Origin: an actinobacterium acAMD-2
Lineage (GTDB): Bacteria; Actinomycetota; Actinomycetes; UBA12327
Assembly: GCA_000754455.1 (NCBI GenBank)
Contig: JNSE01000004.1
Span: 4,585 to 22,018, forward strand
Direction: 5' to 3'
DNA: 17,434 nt
Below, piece after piece: positions 5,733-13,502 of this stretch. The notes below the pieces were generated by a model. That model searched no databases. It had not been told where the DNA came from and saw only the letters and a list, made by a program, of their open reading frames with translations. Numbering within the stretch: position 1 is the first letter of the stretch; the number at the start of each line of letters is the position of its first letter. The translations under genes and the position numbers were made by a program.

Positions 5733-6518
5733 CAAAACTTTCAAGACGTTGAGCTCCTGCCAGATGGATATTCGCTCACCTTCAGGTTCAATCTCAGGAT
5801 GAGACTTACGCGTGAGCCACGCGTGCGACCAGCCGGCCGTCAAGCGATAAACAACGGCAGCGTTCTTCGGGTCAGCGGCACCTCCACAGAGCAAGCGACA
5901 CGTCACATCGGCCTTGCTTCCCTCCACGTCACAATGCCGACCGGTGGTCAATTGCACCCCGGCAAAACCCGCGGAAGCTCCGGCCAACCAGTGGGCAATC
6001 TGCGCCTGTCGATTACACCTACCCGCCGCCGCAGCAATGGTGCGCACAGGAATCAACTCGCGCTGCAAAGCAGCTAATGCGGGCGCCATGAGCTCCTCAA
6101 TTTTTCCGTTCGAGTCAATGAGCAGCACTCCCGTCAAGGTCAGTGCCTCCTGCAGGAACTGTTCCGCGGCCACCATCGCCACTGCCCCACCGGCTGAGTG
6201 ACCAATAACCACCACCGGCAATGTGTCTTCGTTAAATGCGGCAAACTCGCGAGCCACTGCCCGCATGAGGTCGCGATCGTTCAGTCCACCCTGACGCGCC
6301 TTGGACTTCAAATAAGGCCTGATCACTTCAATGTTGTTTTCCACGAGGACTGCGACAAGTTCATCAAGCGCGTCGGGTTTGCGACCAAATCCATGAAACA
6401 ACAGTGCGCGCCCAACCACCTCGGCCGGGCTATCTATCGTGGTTTGCACATCTGGCAACTCGTGATCGCTTGCATGCGCACTACATTCCAAAGTAATTGT
6501 TGATTGCGCCATATTCAT
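5730..6518 (-). CDS. Alpha/beta hydrolase of unknown substrate, inserted between ftsQ and ftsZ
   Basis: The 262-residue protein has no signal peptide or membrane segment, so it is probably cytoplasmic. LLFHGFG (39-45) gives the oxyanion region and VVVIGHSAGGAVAM the nucleophile elbow, with S108 as the likely catalytic serine. The acid may be D135 in LLIDSNG, and the histidine may be H195 in GRHCDVEG or H232 in GWSHAWL; this cannot be settled by eye. Four cysteines lie in the C-terminal half (C168, C196, C207, C211), in a CN...HCD...C...C pattern I associate with chlorophyllase-like or dienelactone-hydrolase-like proteins. The ATG at 6518 is 5 bases after the ftsQ stop; another in-frame ATG lies two codons on (6512). 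The gene is not part of the usual dcw set. It could be an esterase, lipase or amidase acting on envelope precursors, or merely a passenger; no function is assigned. Confidence 0.88.
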   Translation of the reverse strand: MNMAQSTITLECSAHASDHELPDVQTTIDSPAEVVGRALLFHGFGRKPDALDELVAVLVENNIEVIRPYLKSKARQGGLNDRDLMRAVAREFAAFNEDTLPVVVIGHSAGGAVAMVAAEQFLQEALTLTGVLLIDSNGKIEELMAPALAALQRELIPVRTIAAAAGRCNRQAQIAHWLAGASAGFAGVQLTTGRHCDVEGSKADVTCRLLCGGAADPKNAAVVYRLTAGWSHAWLTRKSHPEIEPEGERISIWQELNVLKVL

Positions 6519-6523
6519 CAGAC

Positions 6524-7198
6524 CTACTTCTTTGTTGTGGGTAAATCCGGTGTGCGTACGTCGTAGACCTTGGCTTTGCGACCGAGTAAGGCCGCGAGCA
6601 CAACAGCCTTGCGATCGGAATCGTCAGCGCTACCCCAGCGAATCGTCCGACCCGAGGTAGTCGCAATCACGATGTCGTCCTGGCTGCGGAACTCGATCCG
6701 GGCCAATTTCGCCTTCACCTGAGCAGGCAAGGCGCGTGCGACGATCAAGGCTTCGGCAATTGCCCTCTGACGAGCGGAGGTATCGGTGCCAAAACGTGGT
6801 CGCACGATGATGGATGGCGCTGCCTTGCGTGGCTGATTCACTGCACCAAAGACAAAGCCGGTTTGATCCGCCCACCGAACAAGGCCATCGACGGTGACAT
6901 TGGCTGCGACCGTGCGCGGGGTCGCTTTAATAACAATGGAGTGTGGCCAGCGACGTTGGACGGTGACCGAGCTAACAGCGGGGACCTCGCGCTGTACGGA
7001 TTCAGCCACCTGACTGGTGTTGACTCTCGCCAGCGGCGTCCCTTCCGTAATATCCGCAGCCACAATCATCAGTTCCTGCGTGGGTCGGTCGACACCGGTT
7101 GCTTGAACACCAGTGACATCGAAAACTCCGGTGAAATTAACTACGACAACCAATCCAACAATCGCGGCACCAAGAACAACGACGACTAAGCGCTTCAT
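6524..7198 (-). CDS. ftsQ: Division protein FtsQ (POTRA domain, bitopic membrane protein)
   Basis: A 224-residue protein with a single membrane helix at about 4-21, an extracytoplasmic POTRA domain starting at FDVTGVQATGVDRP (about 26-94, ending IVIKATPRTVAA), and the FtsQ beta domain after it (to about 215). It bridges cytoplasmic and outer parts of the divisome and recruits FtsB/FtsL-type partners. The ATG at 7198 overlaps the murC stop as ATGA, and there is no in-frame upstream alternative that would not run into murC. As a result only MKR precedes the membrane helix. Actinobacterial FtsQ proteins often carry a much longer cytoplasmic tail, so this one is short at the N terminus. The gene order murC-ftsQ-(hydrolase)-ftsZ supports the call, as sequence conservation of FtsQ is low. 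Confidence 0.9.
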   Translation of the reverse strand: MKRLVVVVLGAAIVGLVVVVNFTGVFDVTGVQATGVDRPTQELMIVAADITEGTPLARVNTSQVAESVQREVPAVSSVTVQRRWPHSIVIKATPRTVAANVTVDGLVRWADQTGFVFGAVNQPRKAAPSIIVRPRFGTDTSARQRAIAEALIVARALPAQVKAKLARIEFRSQDDIVIATTSGRTIRWGSADDSDRKAVVLAALLGRKAKVYDVRTPDLPTTKK

Positions 7199-8592
7199 AG
7201 CGACCCGGCAGCTTCACGATCTTGTAAACCTGTGAGCACCTCAGGACCAATCAACGTGACATCGCCTGCGCCCAGAGTCATCACCACATCACCCGGGCGA
7301 ATGCGCTCAACTAGGGCTGGTGCAACCGCGCTCCAGGATCCGATGAATTCGGCGTCCGTCAAACCGTGATCTTGAGCGGATTGGGCCACCGCTGCACCCC
7401 CGGCACCAGGAATGGGATCCTCCCCCGCGGGATAGACCTCCATGACGACCAACTCGTCGGCAGCAGCCAAAGCGGCCCCAAATTCGTCCATGAAGGCCTG
7501 GGTGCGTGAATAGCGATGGGGCTGAAAGACCACGACCAGGCGTCCGTCCGGCTCGCTAGCAACCACTTCCCGAGCGGCGAGCAAGGTTGCCGTTATTTCG
7601 GTTGGGTGGTGGGCGTAATCATCGAAGATCCGCACACCCGCCACAGTCCCCTTGGGTTCGAATCGACGTCGCGTTCCCGTGAATTGCGAGAGACCCTCGA
7701 TCAACCCTGCCGGTGCACATCCCAAACTCAATCCAGCAGCCAAAGCAGCGGCGGCATTGGCCACGTTGTGGCGACCGGGAATCTGCAATTCCACTCGTCC
7801 CACTCGCACCCCATGCCAAATCGCCTCGAATGCAGCAGTGCGCCCTTGCAATGTGACTTCGGTAATGCGCAAGTCGTTGTCATCGGATTCGCCATAGGTA
7901 CACACATTGATGCCCAATGCTCGTGCCCGATCGATCAGGCGACGGCCACCAGCATCGTCAGCACACACCACAGCAAACCCGGTCGGATCAATGGAATCAA
8001 GGAAATCAGAAAAGGCTTGATCGACCTCGTCCATCGAACCGTAGTGATCGAGGTGATCAAGCTCGATATTGGTAACAATCACCGATGTGGGATGAAGTAA
8101 GAGGAAAGAGCCATCGCTCTCATCTGCTTCCGCGATGAAGAAATCACCGCTGCCCTCGTGCGCATTGGCACCGGACTCATTCAGTGTTCCGCCGATAGCA
8201 AAGGATGGGTCGGCGCCTATGTGTTGAAGGGCAACAGTCAACAGCGATGTCGTTGTTGTCTTGCCGTGAGTTCCGGCAACCGCCACAGAAGTCTTGCCTT
8301 CGAGGAGCTGGGCTAGGGCCTGAGCTCGCTTAATCACCGGGATGCCTGCGGCTTCGGCGGCAGTGCGTTCAGGATTGCTTGCCGAAATGGCACTAGAAAT
8401 GACGACTTCGTCAGCACCGTCGATATGCGAGGGGTCATGGCCAACAAAGACCTCGATACCAATGGCGCGCAGTGATGTCAGAGCACGACTGTCCTTCGCA
8501 TCGCTACCACTGACATCAATTCCGCGAGATCGCATGATGCGGGCTATGCCGCTCATTCCAGCGCCACCGATTCCAATGAAGTGAACTCTCAT
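7195..8592 (-). CDS. murC: UDP-N-acetylmuramate--L-alanine ligase
   Basis: This cytoplasmic ATP-dependent ligase adds L-alanine to UDP-MurNAc, the first amino acid of the stem peptide. The 465-residue protein has the Rossmann-type UDP-binding start MRVHFIGIGGAGMSGIARIM, the ATP loop AGTHGKTTTT (106-115), the central-domain motif EADESDGSF with NIELDHLDHYG, and a C-terminal ligase domain with FDDYAHHPTEI and QPHRYSRT. All are standard MurC marks. ATG at 8592-8590 overlaps the murG stop as ATGA, and its own TGA overlaps the ftsQ ATG in the same way, so the three are translationally coupled. A weak GGGATGG lies upstream of the start. Confidence 0.98.
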   Translation of the reverse strand: MRVHFIGIGGAGMSGIARIMRSRGIDVSGSDAKDSRALTSLRAIGIEVFVGHDPSHIDGADEVVISSAISASNPERTAAEAAGIPVIKRAQALAQLLEGKTSVAVAGTHGKTTTTSLLTVALQHIGADPSFAIGGTLNESGANAHEGSGDFFIAEADESDGSFLLLHPTSVIVTNIELDHLDHYGSMDEVDQAFSDFLDSIDPTGFAVVCADDAGGRRLIDRARALGINVCTYGESDDNDLRITEVTLQGRTAAFEAIWHGVRVGRVELQIPGRHNVANAAAALAAGLSLGCAPAGLIEGLSQFTGTRRRFEPKGTVAGVRIFDDYAHHPTEITATLLAAREVVASEPDGRLVVVFQPHRYSRTQAFMDEFGAALAAADELVVMEVYPAGEDPIPGAGGAAVAQSAQDHGLTDAEFIGSWSAVAPALVERIRPGDVVMTLGAGDVTLIGPEVLTGLQDREAAGSL

Positions 8593-9737
8593 GTCTGACC
8601 ATCCCGTGACGAACCACCCGCTGTTCGCGACAGCTCAGGCAAGGCAACGTCCACAATGAATTGAGCAAACACGCGGTCTGCATCATTGCGACCTAAGCTC
8701 TTCGCCGCCCGACCCATGGACTCCAGGCGCGACAGATCCGACATCAAAGGAACAACCCGCTGCCGAACGACGGTGGCATTGAACTCGTCATCGGCGATCA
8801 CCAGCGCAGCGCCTGCAGCGGTTAATGACTCAGCGTTCCATTTCTGCTCGCCATTACCAATGGGCAATGGAACCAAGACTGACGGAATCCCCACTGCTGC
8901 CACTTCGGCACAGGTCATGGCGCCCGAGCGCGCGACGACGAGATCAGCCACTGAGTAGGCCAGGTCCATGCGGTCGATGTATTCAACGACAGTGACAACT
9001 GAGGTATCGGCCTGCGCTCGCGCTTGGTCTATCCCACGAGTCCCCGCGACCAACAGCACCTGGAGTCCGGCCTGCCCGAAAGCGCCCTGAGCGCCCAAGA
9101 TGGCACCGGTGATCCGGGCTGCTCCCAGCGATCCGCCAAACGCCAAAACCACCGGGCGATCATCCAGCCCAAAGTGGGCTCTCGCCTGCTCCCGCACTGC
9201 TGCTCGATCCAACGAACTAATCGAGGTGCGTAGGGGCATCCCCGTCAAACGTGCATGAGGCAACTTGGTGCCGGGCAAACCCGTGGCCACATGCGTGGTG
9301 ATGCGCGCACCGAGCTTGTTGGCATAGCCCGGTCGAACATTGGCTTCATGAACAACCACGGGAATGTTCGCTTTACGCGCTGCGAGGTAAGCCGGAACTG
9401 ACACGTAACCACCAAAACCGACGACAACATCAATGCTGCGATTCGTCAAAATTTCCTCGGTTTGTTTTACACACGTTCGAAGCCGCGGACCCAAGGTAAG
9501 GATGTCAACCGATGGACGACGCGGAAGTGCCACACGAGGAATAAGTTCGAGGTCAAACCCGCGCTCTGGGGCAAGTCGGGCTTCCAGGCCATCTGCGGTG
9601 CCGAGCATGGTGACTTCACAATCAAATCCCAGAGTGGCCGTCAATTCCTTCAGAGCATCAGCAGTGGAAAGGGCTGGTTCAACATGACCGGCGGTTCCGC
9701 CACCGGCTAGCAAGACATGAAGGGCCGGCACTGACAA
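8589..9737 (-). CDS. murG: UDP-GlcNAc:lipid I N-acetylglucosaminyltransferase MurG
   Basis: A GT28 glycosyltransferase that converts lipid I to lipid II on the inner face of the membrane. The 382 residues contain GGGTAGH (12-18) at the N-terminal glycine loop, GFGGYVS (117-123), HEANVRPG (130-137), FGGSLGA (200-206), RSGAMTCAE (270-278) and the donor-site segment PLPIGNGEQKWNA (300-312). The start is TTG at 9737-9735, immediately after the ftsW TGA stop with no gap; AAGGG lies 6 bases upstream. A GTG two codons in (9731) is the alternative, with poorer spacing. The 3' end overlaps murC by 4 bases. Confidence 0.97.
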   Translation of the reverse strand: MSVPALHVLLAGGGTAGHVEPALSTADALKELTATLGFDCEVTMLGTADGLEARLAPERGFDLELIPRVALPRRPSVDILTLGPRLRTCVKQTEEILTNRSIDVVVGFGGYVSVPAYLAARKANIPVVVHEANVRPGYANKLGARITTHVATGLPGTKLPHARLTGMPLRTSISSLDRAAVREQARAHFGLDDRPVVLAFGGSLGAARITGAILGAQGAFGQAGLQVLLVAGTRGIDQARAQADTSVVTVVEYIDRMDLAYSVADLVVARSGAMTCAEVAAVGIPSVLVPLPIGNGEQKWNAESLTAAGAALVIADDEFNATVVRQRVVPLMSDLSRLESMGRAAKSLGRNDADRVFAQFIVDVALPELSRTAGGSSRDGQT

Positions 9738-10997
9738 TCACGACCCTTGTTCATTAACCGAACGCAAGTCCGGTCGACGTGCTGGTTCAGCGAGCAATCG
9801 CCGGATGGGGCCCGGACCGCGAAGGGCAAAAGCAGCCGCCGCTGCGGGCTCTCGGCGCGCGAATGTGAGCAACATCCCGATCACGCACATTGTCGGGATC
9901 AGCGCCGAACCGCCGTACGAAACAAGTGGAAGCGGAATGCCCGTGATGGGCAACAGTTGCAACACCGCACCGATATTGACGATTGCTTGGACAGCAATCC
10001 ACGTAACCGCACCTGCCGCAGCGAGCCGAACAAAGGTGTCCTGTGTACGCAGGGCAACGACCACGCCAGACACACAAATGGCCGTCAAGAGTGCCAAGAC
10101 GATCAGGGTGCCGAACAATCCAAATTCTTCACCGATGACGGCAAAGATGAAGTCGGTGTGCGCTTCGGGGAGGTCGCCCCACTTTTCGCGGCTTGCTCCC
10201 AGGCCCACTCCCCACCAGCCACCGGATGCCAACGCATAGGTGCCGTGAAGTGCTTGCCAGCCAGCCCCCAGCGGATCGGAGCTGGGATCGAGCCAGCTAG
10301 TGAATCGATCGCGGCGATAACCACGGGATGCACTCAAGTACGCGATCCCCGCTAGGCCTGCCACCACCAAAATTCCCAAGATCCGCATCGGAATTCCAGC
10401 GAAAAACATCAGCGCCACGGTGACGGCCATCAACACCAGCGATGTACCGAGGTCACCCGAGACAATGACGAGAAGAAGCATTCCACCAGCGACAACAGAC
10501 ATGCGCTGCAGCACATAGGCCCAATCGCGACCCTCGGCCTCCTTCCGGGCCAGCAGACTTGCGGCCCAGACCACCAAGGCAAACTTGGCAAATTCAGACG
10601 GCTGAAGGCGAAAGGGTCCACCAAATTCGATCCAGTTGCGGTTGCCATTGACCGATACACCAAGGCCTGGAACAAACAGGGCAAAGAGCAAGGCAAAGGC
10701 CACAATGACCATGGCCAGGGCGTAGCGGCGATAAAACGAGACCGGCAAACGCGAAGCCAGCCACATACAAGGAATACCGATCGCAACCCACATGGCCTGG
10801 CGCAACCCAATGGCAAAGGACGACCCGCTGTCGGCGTAAGAGGTAACACTGGAAGCAGAAAGCACCATGACTAAGCCGAGCGCAATCAACAGGGTCGCTG
10901 CTCCCACGATGACGTAGTACGGGGTCAAGGGATTGTTGAAGGCTGCCCACCTCGACGTGGACTCCTGTGAAACTTCCGGTCGTGAGTCCAAGGTCAT
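9738..10997 (-). CDS. ftsW: Septal peptidoglycan glycosyltransferase FtsW (SEDS family)
   Basis: A 419-residue polytopic membrane protein, with about ten hydrophobic segments between residues 26 and 400, that polymerises lipid II at the septum together with the transpeptidase FtsI. SEDS motifs are clear: NRNWIEFGGPFRLQPSEFAK (119-138), SGDLGTSLVL in the middle, PEAHTDFIFAVIGEEFG (277-293) with the likely catalytic aspartate D282, and PLPLVSYGGSALIPT near the C terminus. A charged cytoplasmic tail (about 402-419) ends the protein. ATG at 10997 overlaps the murD stop as ATGA and has GAGGAA upstream at good distance. Its position next to murG, and the ftsI gene upstream, favour FtsW over RodA. 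Confidence 0.97.
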   Translation of the reverse strand: MTLDSRPEVSQESTSRWAAFNNPLTPYYVIVGAATLLIALGLVMVLSASSVTSYADSGSSFAIGLRQAMWVAIGIPCMWLASRLPVSFYRRYALAMVIVAFALLFALFVPGLGVSVNGNRNWIEFGGPFRLQPSEFAKFALVVWAASLLARKEAEGRDWAYVLQRMSVVAGGMLLLVIVSGDLGTSLVLMAVTVALMFFAGIPMRILGILVVAGLAGIAYLSASRGYRRDRFTSWLDPSSDPLGAGWQALHGTYALASGGWWGVGLGASREKWGDLPEAHTDFIFAVIGEEFGLFGTLIVLALLTAICVSGVVVALRTQDTFVRLAAAGAVTWIAVQAIVNIGAVLQLLPITGIPLPLVSYGGSALIPTMCVIGMLLTFARREPAAAAAFALRGPGPIRRLLAEPARRPDLRSVNEQGS

Positions 10998-12436
10998 GAT
11001 TGATTCCTCACGACGATTTCAGCGAAAAGTTGTCCACGTTCGTGGTAGTCGCGAAAACGATCCATCGATGCGCATGCTGGTGCAAGGAGAACGGTGGAGC
11101 CGGCCACGGCATGGCGGCGTGCAGTTTCAACAACCGCCTGCATCAAGTTCACTGCACCATTTTCCGCGTCATCAACGTCGATTACAGGCACATCTGGTGC
11201 GTGTCGCCTAACTGCTGCCACGACCTGGTCACGATCGGTTCCAAGGACGATCACGGCACGCAATCTTGATGCAGCGTGCTTGACCAATTCGTCAAACTCA
11301 GCTCCCTTGGCCAATCCTCCAGCGATCCACACAATGTCATCAAAGGAAGCCAAGGAAGCGGCAGCGGCATGCGGATTGGTGGCCTTTGAATCGTCAACCC
11401 AGGTGACTTGATCGATAGTTGCGACCACCGTCATTCGGTGTGGTTGCGGCTTCCAATCACGCAATCCCTGTCGGATGGCACTGGGGTCAACACCTGTCGA
11501 TCGCACTAAGGCAGCGGCCGATAAGGCGTTAGCAATCGTGTGCGCGGCTTGATCAACAAGGTCATCAACATGGGCAAGTTCAGTGGCTTCTTCGCGACGG
11601 TTGTCTTCAAAAGCGCGATCAAGAATCATTCCCTCAACCACACCAATTTCACCCAAGGCAGGAACGCCCAACGTGGTTCCAACTGCGCGACATCCCTCCG
11701 CGACATCGGCTTGCTCAATGAGTTGTCGAGTGATGGGTTCCTCAGCGCGATAAATACAGGCATTGGTCGTACGCTCAAGAATTTGAGCCTTGTCCGCTCG
11801 GTATGCAGCAAAATCGCCGTGCCAGTCAAGGTGATCCGGTGAAATATTGAGCACGGCGGAGGCGAACGGTCGCATCAGATGTGATCGGTGCAGCTGAAAG
11901 GAGGACAACTCCAGCGCCAACACCTCGTAGGGCTCTTGTGCATCGATGGCTTCAACGATGGAACGTCCAACGTTGCCCACGGCGAGTGCACGTCGGCCAG
12001 CAGCCAACAACATGGATTCGGCCATGGTTACAGCCGTGGTCTTCCCATTCGTTCCGGTCAACGTCAACCATGCGGGCCCTTGCCCTCGTTGCTGCTGCAG
12101 GATCCAGGCCACATCCAACTCACCCAAGACGGGGACTTGCAAGGTCTCCGCGGCCTTCATCACTGGTGCATCCGGGCGCCAACCCGGCGAGACCACCATG
12201 AGGCTGGCTTCAACAACAGCGCCCAACTCATCATCGTCGGCGATGAAGCCGGCGGTCTCAAACTCGGCTTTCAAAGCTGACTCGGGGGTGAGTGCCTGAT
12301 CAACCACATGCACCGTCGCACCTCGTCGGGCCAGGGCCTGCGCTACGGCCTTACCCGTAATTCCGGCACCCGCAACGACAACACGCTGTACTGACCAATC
12401 AAGGTCAGGCGAGATGGTGAATGCCCGCTTACTCAC
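10994..12436 (-). CDS. murD: UDP-N-acetylmuramoyl-L-alanine--D-glutamate ligase
   Basis: This cytoplasmic ligase adds D-glutamate to UDP-MurNAc-L-alanine. From GTG at 12436-12434 the protein has 480 residues, starting VSKRAFTIS. It shows VVVAGAGITGKAVAQAL for nucleotide-sugar binding, the ATP loop LTGTNGKTT (about 126-134), ELSSFQL, NISPDHLDWHG, and the C-terminal VDDSKATNPHAAAASL and WIAGGLAKG motifs. The reading frame stays open up to a TTG at 12484, but that start would overlap mraY by 56 bases and add residues unlike the family. The GTG overlaps the mraY TAA stop by 8 bases and gives normal length, though its ribosome binding site is poor. The 3' end overlaps ftsW as ATGA. Confidence 0.96.
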   Translation of the reverse strand: MSKRAFTISPDLDWSVQRVVVAGAGITGKAVAQALARRGATVHVVDQALTPESALKAEFETAGFIADDDELGAVVEASLMVVSPGWRPDAPVMKAAETLQVPVLGELDVAWILQQQRGQGPAWLTLTGTNGKTTAVTMAESMLLAAGRRALAVGNVGRSIVEAIDAQEPYEVLALELSSFQLHRSHLMRPFASAVLNISPDHLDWHGDFAAYRADKAQILERTTNACIYRAEEPITRQLIEQADVAEGCRAVGTTLGVPALGEIGVVEGMILDRAFEDNRREEATELAHVDDLVDQAAHTIANALSAAALVRSTGVDPSAIRQGLRDWKPQPHRMTVVATIDQVTWVDDSKATNPHAAAASLASFDDIVWIAGGLAKGAEFDELVKHAASRLRAVIVLGTDRDQVVAAVRRHAPDVPVIDVDDAENGAVNLMQAVVETARRHAVAGSTVLLAPACASMDRFRDYHERGQLFAEIVVRNQS

Positions 12437-13502
12437 CCGCGAACCGCACCCATTCGTAATAGAACAGTGCCAGACCTGTGCCAATACACAACCCGGCGAT
12501 GATCCAGAACCGAATCACAATGGTGACTTCAGCCCAACCCAGCATCTCAAAGTGATGTTGCAAAGGCGCCATCTTGAAAATTCGTTTACCAGTGAGCTTG
12601 AATGAACCCACCTGCAAGATCACCGACATGGTGATGATCACGAAGAGCCCACCCAGTGCAAGCAACAAGATTTCGGTGCGACTCAAAATCGCGAATCCCG
12701 CGATCGCACCACCAATGGCCAGCGAGCCGGTGTCCCCCATAAAGATTTGTGCCTTCGGGGCGTTCCACCAAAGGAAACCGAAACAGGCTCCCGTAAAACC
12801 GGCAGCCAAAATCGCTAGGTCAAGCGGATCTCGCACTTCATAGCAACTGCGTCCTGGGCTGAGCGCGCACCCTTGGCCGAACTGCCACACACCAATCAAG
12901 GTGTACGCCGCAAAGGACATCATCGCCGCACCAATGGCCAAGCCATCAAGGCCGTCGGTCAAATTCACGGCGTTGGATGTGGCCACCACCAAGAGCAAGG
13001 CCCACAGAACAAAAACTGCCGCTGGCAAGACCAACGGAGTATCGCGAATAAACGACACTGCGCGAGAAGCAGGTGTTAGCCCTCGATCATCGCTGAAGTT
13101 CAAAGAAAGAACACCAAAGACAATGCCAACAACAACCTGGCCACCAAACTTTGCGCTGGCACGTAGACCCATCGAACGACGCTTGAAGATCTTGATGTAG
13201 TCGTCAATAAAGCCAACTGCACCTAATCCAACGACGAGGAAGAGAAGAAGTAAGCCAGAAGCTGTGGGTGGGGTGCCACGCACAATATGTGCAACGCCAT
13301 ATCCGGCAAGCACCGCGATGATCACTGCGAGGCCACCCATAGACGGGGTGCCCTTTTTACTCTCGTGATCAGGGAAAAGGAGATCGCCGGACTCGCGGAT
13401 GGCTTGTGAATAGCCTCGGCGGTTCAATATCCGCATCAACCAGGGTGTTCCGAGGAGCGAGACCAGCAAAGCCACGCCTGCAGAGATCACGATCAACTTC
13501 AC
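12429..13502 (-). CDS. mraY: Phospho-N-acetylmuramoyl-pentapeptide transferase MraY
   Basis: An integral membrane enzyme that transfers phospho-MurNAc-pentapeptide to undecaprenyl phosphate, forming lipid I. The 357-residue protein has about ten membrane helices and the family motifs HESKKGTPSMGG (46-57), the Mg-binding aspartate pair in GFIDDYIKI (D100, D101), NLTDGLDGLA (180-189) and FMGDTGSLA (244-252). A loop with two cysteines, GCALSPGRSCYEVRDPLDLA (211-230), appears in other actinobacterial MraY proteins. The start is GTG at 13502, overlapping the murF stop as GTGA; MKLIVI is a typical beginning. It is translationally coupled on both sides (murF before, murD after). Confidence 0.98.
   Translation of the reverse strand: MKLIVISAGVALLVSLLGTPWLMRILNRRGYSQAIRESGDLLFPDHESKKGTPSMGGLAVIIAVLAGYGVAHIVRGTPPTASGLLLLFLVVGLGAVGFIDDYIKIFKRRSMGLRASAKFGGQVVVGIVFGVLSLNFSDDRGLTPASRAVSFIRDTPLVLPAAVFVLWALLLVVATSNAVNLTDGLDGLAIGAAMMSFAAYTLIGVWQFGQGCALSPGRSCYEVRDPLDLAILAAGFTGACFGFLWWNAPKAQIFMGDTGSLAIGGAIAGFAILSRTEILLLALGGLFVIITMSVILQVGSFKLTGKRIFKMAPLQHHFEMLGWAEVTIVIRFWIIAGLCIGTGLALFYYEWVRFAGE

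Noticed and set aside
9747..10355. Long open frame (202 codons) on the plus strand across ftsW
   Set aside because: It is antisense to a clearly conserved SEDS gene, has no recognisable domain or ribosome binding site, and its composition (rich in R, Q, T, H) is typical of a shadow frame.
12437..12484. Upstream extension of murD to a TTG start at 12484
   Set aside because: It would overlap mraY by 56 bases and add 16 residues unlike MurD; the GTG at 12436 gives a normal-length protein with a short overlap.
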